Source: Mediterranea sp. An20 (GTDB lineage: Bacteria > Bacteroidota > Bacteroidia > Bacteroidales > Bacteroidaceae). From it: a DNA stretch of 64,000 nucleotides. The stretch's first letter is position 1. Each line of letters starts with the position of its first letter. Shown piece by piece: positions 62,768-64,000 of the stretch. A program made the translations under genes and the position numbers. The notes beneath the pieces are model-generated. The model saw only the letters and a program-made list of their open reading frames with translations. It was not told where the DNA came from and did no database searches. The stretch lies in assembly GCF_002160055.1 (NCBI RefSeq), contig NZ_NFJV01000001.1, positions 186,001 to 250,000 of the forward strand, read 5' to 3'.

Positions 62768-63790
62768 TCAAAGAAAAGAATCGGGCTGTCTGTCAGAAGC
62801 AGAAGAGCCAATCCCCAGCAGCGGCTCAATCTGCCGGAAAATATCCAGCAACTCTGCCTGCGTCTCTGCCCGCAGCATGGCGATGCGTGTCTCGCGGAAG
62901 TTGGGAATGCCCTTGAACAGCGGACTGGCAGCCAGGTGACGGCGGACGTGCAGGATGCCTCGCCGCTCGTCCAGCAGACGCACGCTGTCGTCCACCTCAC
63001 GGCGTAGCACATCCAACTTCCAGGCAGGAGTCAGGCCCTGAAGATCCTCGCCCGTCTGCAAGTAATGCTTTATCTCCTTGAAAATCCACGGACGGCCGAA
63101 GCTGGCACGCCCCACCATGATAGCGTCCACGCCATAACGGTCGAAACACTCGCGGGCACGTTGCGGGGTGGTGATGTCGCCGTTGCCGATAATAGGGATG
63201 CGCATACGCGGATTGTTCTTTACCTCGCCGATAAGCGTCCAGTCGGCCTCGCCGGTGTACATCTGTGCGCGGGTACGGCCATGAATGGTAAGGGCTTGTA
63301 TGCCGCAATCCTGCAACTGTTCGGCCAGAGTAACGATGATTTTGTTGTCGGCATCCCAGCCCAGACGCGTCTTGACGGTGACAGGCAGACGCACGGCATC
63401 AACCACGGCACGGGTAATCTCCAGCATCAGCGGCACATTGCGCAGCATGCCTGCCCCCGCCCCCTTGCCCGCCACGCGTTTGACGGGACAGCCGAAGTTG
63501 AGGTCGATGACATCGGGGTGCGCCTGCTCCACAATCTTCGCGGCTTCGACCATTGTTGCCACGTCGCGCCCGTAGATTTGGATGGCCACGGGGCGTTCGG
63601 CATCACCGATGTTCAGTTTCTGTTCGGTTTTGCTGACCGAGCGTATCAGGGCATCGGCCGACACGAACTCGGTGTACACCATGTCGGCGCCAAACTCTTT
63701 ACACATCAGGCGGAAAGCGGGATCGGTAACGTCTTCCATCGGGGCAAGCAGCACGGGGCGTTCGCCCAAGTCAATAGCGGCAATCTTCAT
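62768..63790 (-). CDS. dus: tRNA-dihydrouridine synthase
   Basis: A 340-residue FMN enzyme that reduces uridines in tRNA D-loops with NADPH. The TIM barrel begins [15 protein letters not shown] and holds the catalytic Cys at about 101 in [21 protein letters not shown] (two parts), the RNA-contact stretch [11 protein letters not shown], the [14 protein letters not shown] motif with a conserved His, IPIIGNGDI and [11 protein letters not shown]. The C-terminal helical domain follows. It diverges from a U32 peptidase gene; minus-strand -7 box TACCTTTG at 63816-63809. Confidence 0.94.
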   Translation of the reverse strand: MKIAAIDLGERPVLLAPMEDVTDPAFRLMCKEFGADMVYTEFVSADALIRSVSKTEQKLNIGDAERPVAIQIYGRDVATMVEAAKIVEQAHPDVIDLNFGCPVKRVAGKGAGAGMLRNVPLMLEITRAVVDAVRLPVTVKTRLGWDADNKIIVTLAEQLQDCGIQALTIHGRTRAQMYTGEADWTLIGEVKNNPRMRIPIIGNGDITTPQRARECFDRYGVDAIMVGRASFGRPWIFKEIKHYLQTGEDLQGLTPAWKLDVLRREVDDSVRLLDERRGILHVRRHLAASPLFKGIPNFRETRIAMLRAETQAELLDIFRQIEPLLGIGSSASDRQPDSFL

Positions 63791-63808
63791 TTATCTGTCT
63801 TTTTGGCG

Positions 63809-63837
63809 CAAAGGTACGGAAAAAAAGACTACCTTTG
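63809..63837. promoter_or_regulatory. Mirrored -7 boxes between dus and the U32 peptidase
   Basis: CAAAGGTA (63809-63816) and TACCTTTG (63830-63837) are exact complements 13 nt apart: the leftward -7 box for dus and the rightward one for the peptidase. Confidence 0.55.
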
Positions 63838-63867
63838 CCTGTTCTAATTCTGCAACTCTACATAAAT

Positions 63868-64000
63868 ATGAAACCAGATAGGAAAGAATTCGAAATCATG
63901 GCACCGGTAGGTTCGCGCGAATCACTGGCGGCAGCCATACAGGCTGGTGCCGACTCGATATATTTCGGCATTGAAAACCTGAACATGCGTGCCCGTTCGG
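63868..64000 (+). CDS. U32-family peptidase (collagenase-like), 5' part only
   Basis: The visible 44 residues start [23 protein letters not shown] and continue [21 protein letters not shown], the standard N-terminus of U32 peptidases ([15 protein letters not shown]). The gene runs past the window end, as it is normally about 400-850 residues. Family members are linked to protein or RNA-modification roles (RlhA, TrhP and others) as well as proteolysis, so the activity is open. The -7 box is at 63830-63837. Confidence 0.85.
   Translation, partial: MKPDRKEFEIMAPVGSRESLAAAIQAGADSIYFGIENLNMRARS

Noticed and set aside
62475..62939. 154-codon frame after the frd operon
   Set aside because: It crosses an intrinsic terminator and the repeat array and runs antisense into dus.

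Overview
The window looks like core chromosome of a gut Bacteroidales species, most likely Bacteroides, Phocaeicola or a close relative. The evidence is a SusC/SusD pair, sulfatases with a serine at the formylglycine position, GH110, GH43 and GH20 hydrolases, GLPGLI and DUF2490 proteins, a three-subunit fumarate reductase, a K+-dependent membrane pyrophosphatase, and promoters of the Bacteroidetes type (xTTG, about 20 nt, TAnnTTTG) instead of -35/-10 boxes with strong Shine-Dalgarno sites. No rRNA, plasmid, phage, IS element or CRISPR array was seen. One tRNA (CAU anticodon) is present.

Layout. 1-7.4 kb: end of a DUF486 membrane protein, a YbjQ-family protein, two glycosyltransferases, a GLPGLI/TonB-receptor-like pair and a sirtuin. 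7.7-12.8 kb: tRNA, a GH43 enzyme, a thioredoxin-fold lipoprotein without its cysteines, and a YifB/ComM-like ATPase. 12.9-22.1 kb (minus strand): an ADP-forming acyl-CoA synthetase, a sulfatase and a SusD-SusC pair. 22.6-28.4 kb (minus): membrane pyrophosphatase, an OmpA/TPR lipoprotein and XerD. 28.5-33.7 kb: AroQ, a barrel protein, pyruvate kinase, an O-methyltransferase, then RbfA with a LolC-like permease. 34.1-43.6 kb: an envelope and regulation cluster holding two unusual membrane-linked regulators, small lipoproteins and barrels, a TonB-type barrel, and two DUF2490 paralogues either side of a CI/S24-type regulator. 43.6-48.1 kb: YfhO, then Pfs and LuxS (AI-2 synthesis and SAH recycling) and a small winged-helix protein. 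48.2-53.8 kb: GH20 hexosaminidase, an acyl-CoA ligase with a cupin regulator, and a PepSY-like lipoprotein. 54.0-58.5 kb: a sulfatase-GH110 operon and a PAP2 phosphatase. 58.7-64 kb: fumarate reductase CAB, Dus, and the start of a U32 peptidase.

How it fits together. The two sulfatases, GH110, GH20 and SusCD point to foraging on sulfated host glycans such as mucin O-glycans; GH43 adds a plant-glycan activity. Fumarate reductase, the pyrophosphatase and pyruvate kinase are central anaerobic energy metabolism.

Most unusual observations. (1) A run of 11 G lies exactly in the spacer between the -33 and -7 boxes of the promoter of the GLPGLI/TonB operon, an arrangement expected to give phase variation by slipped-strand mispairing. 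(2) At least ten intergenic regions carry short tandem arrays of one degenerate 22-bp repeat (two helical turns) containing an imperfect palindrome; I do not recognise this family. (3) Two orphan promoter-plus-terminator units look like small RNA genes. (4) There is a ToxR-like membrane-anchored winged-helix protein, a lipoprotein-TPR regulator, and an S24 regulator whose leader holds a palindrome abutting a -7 box.
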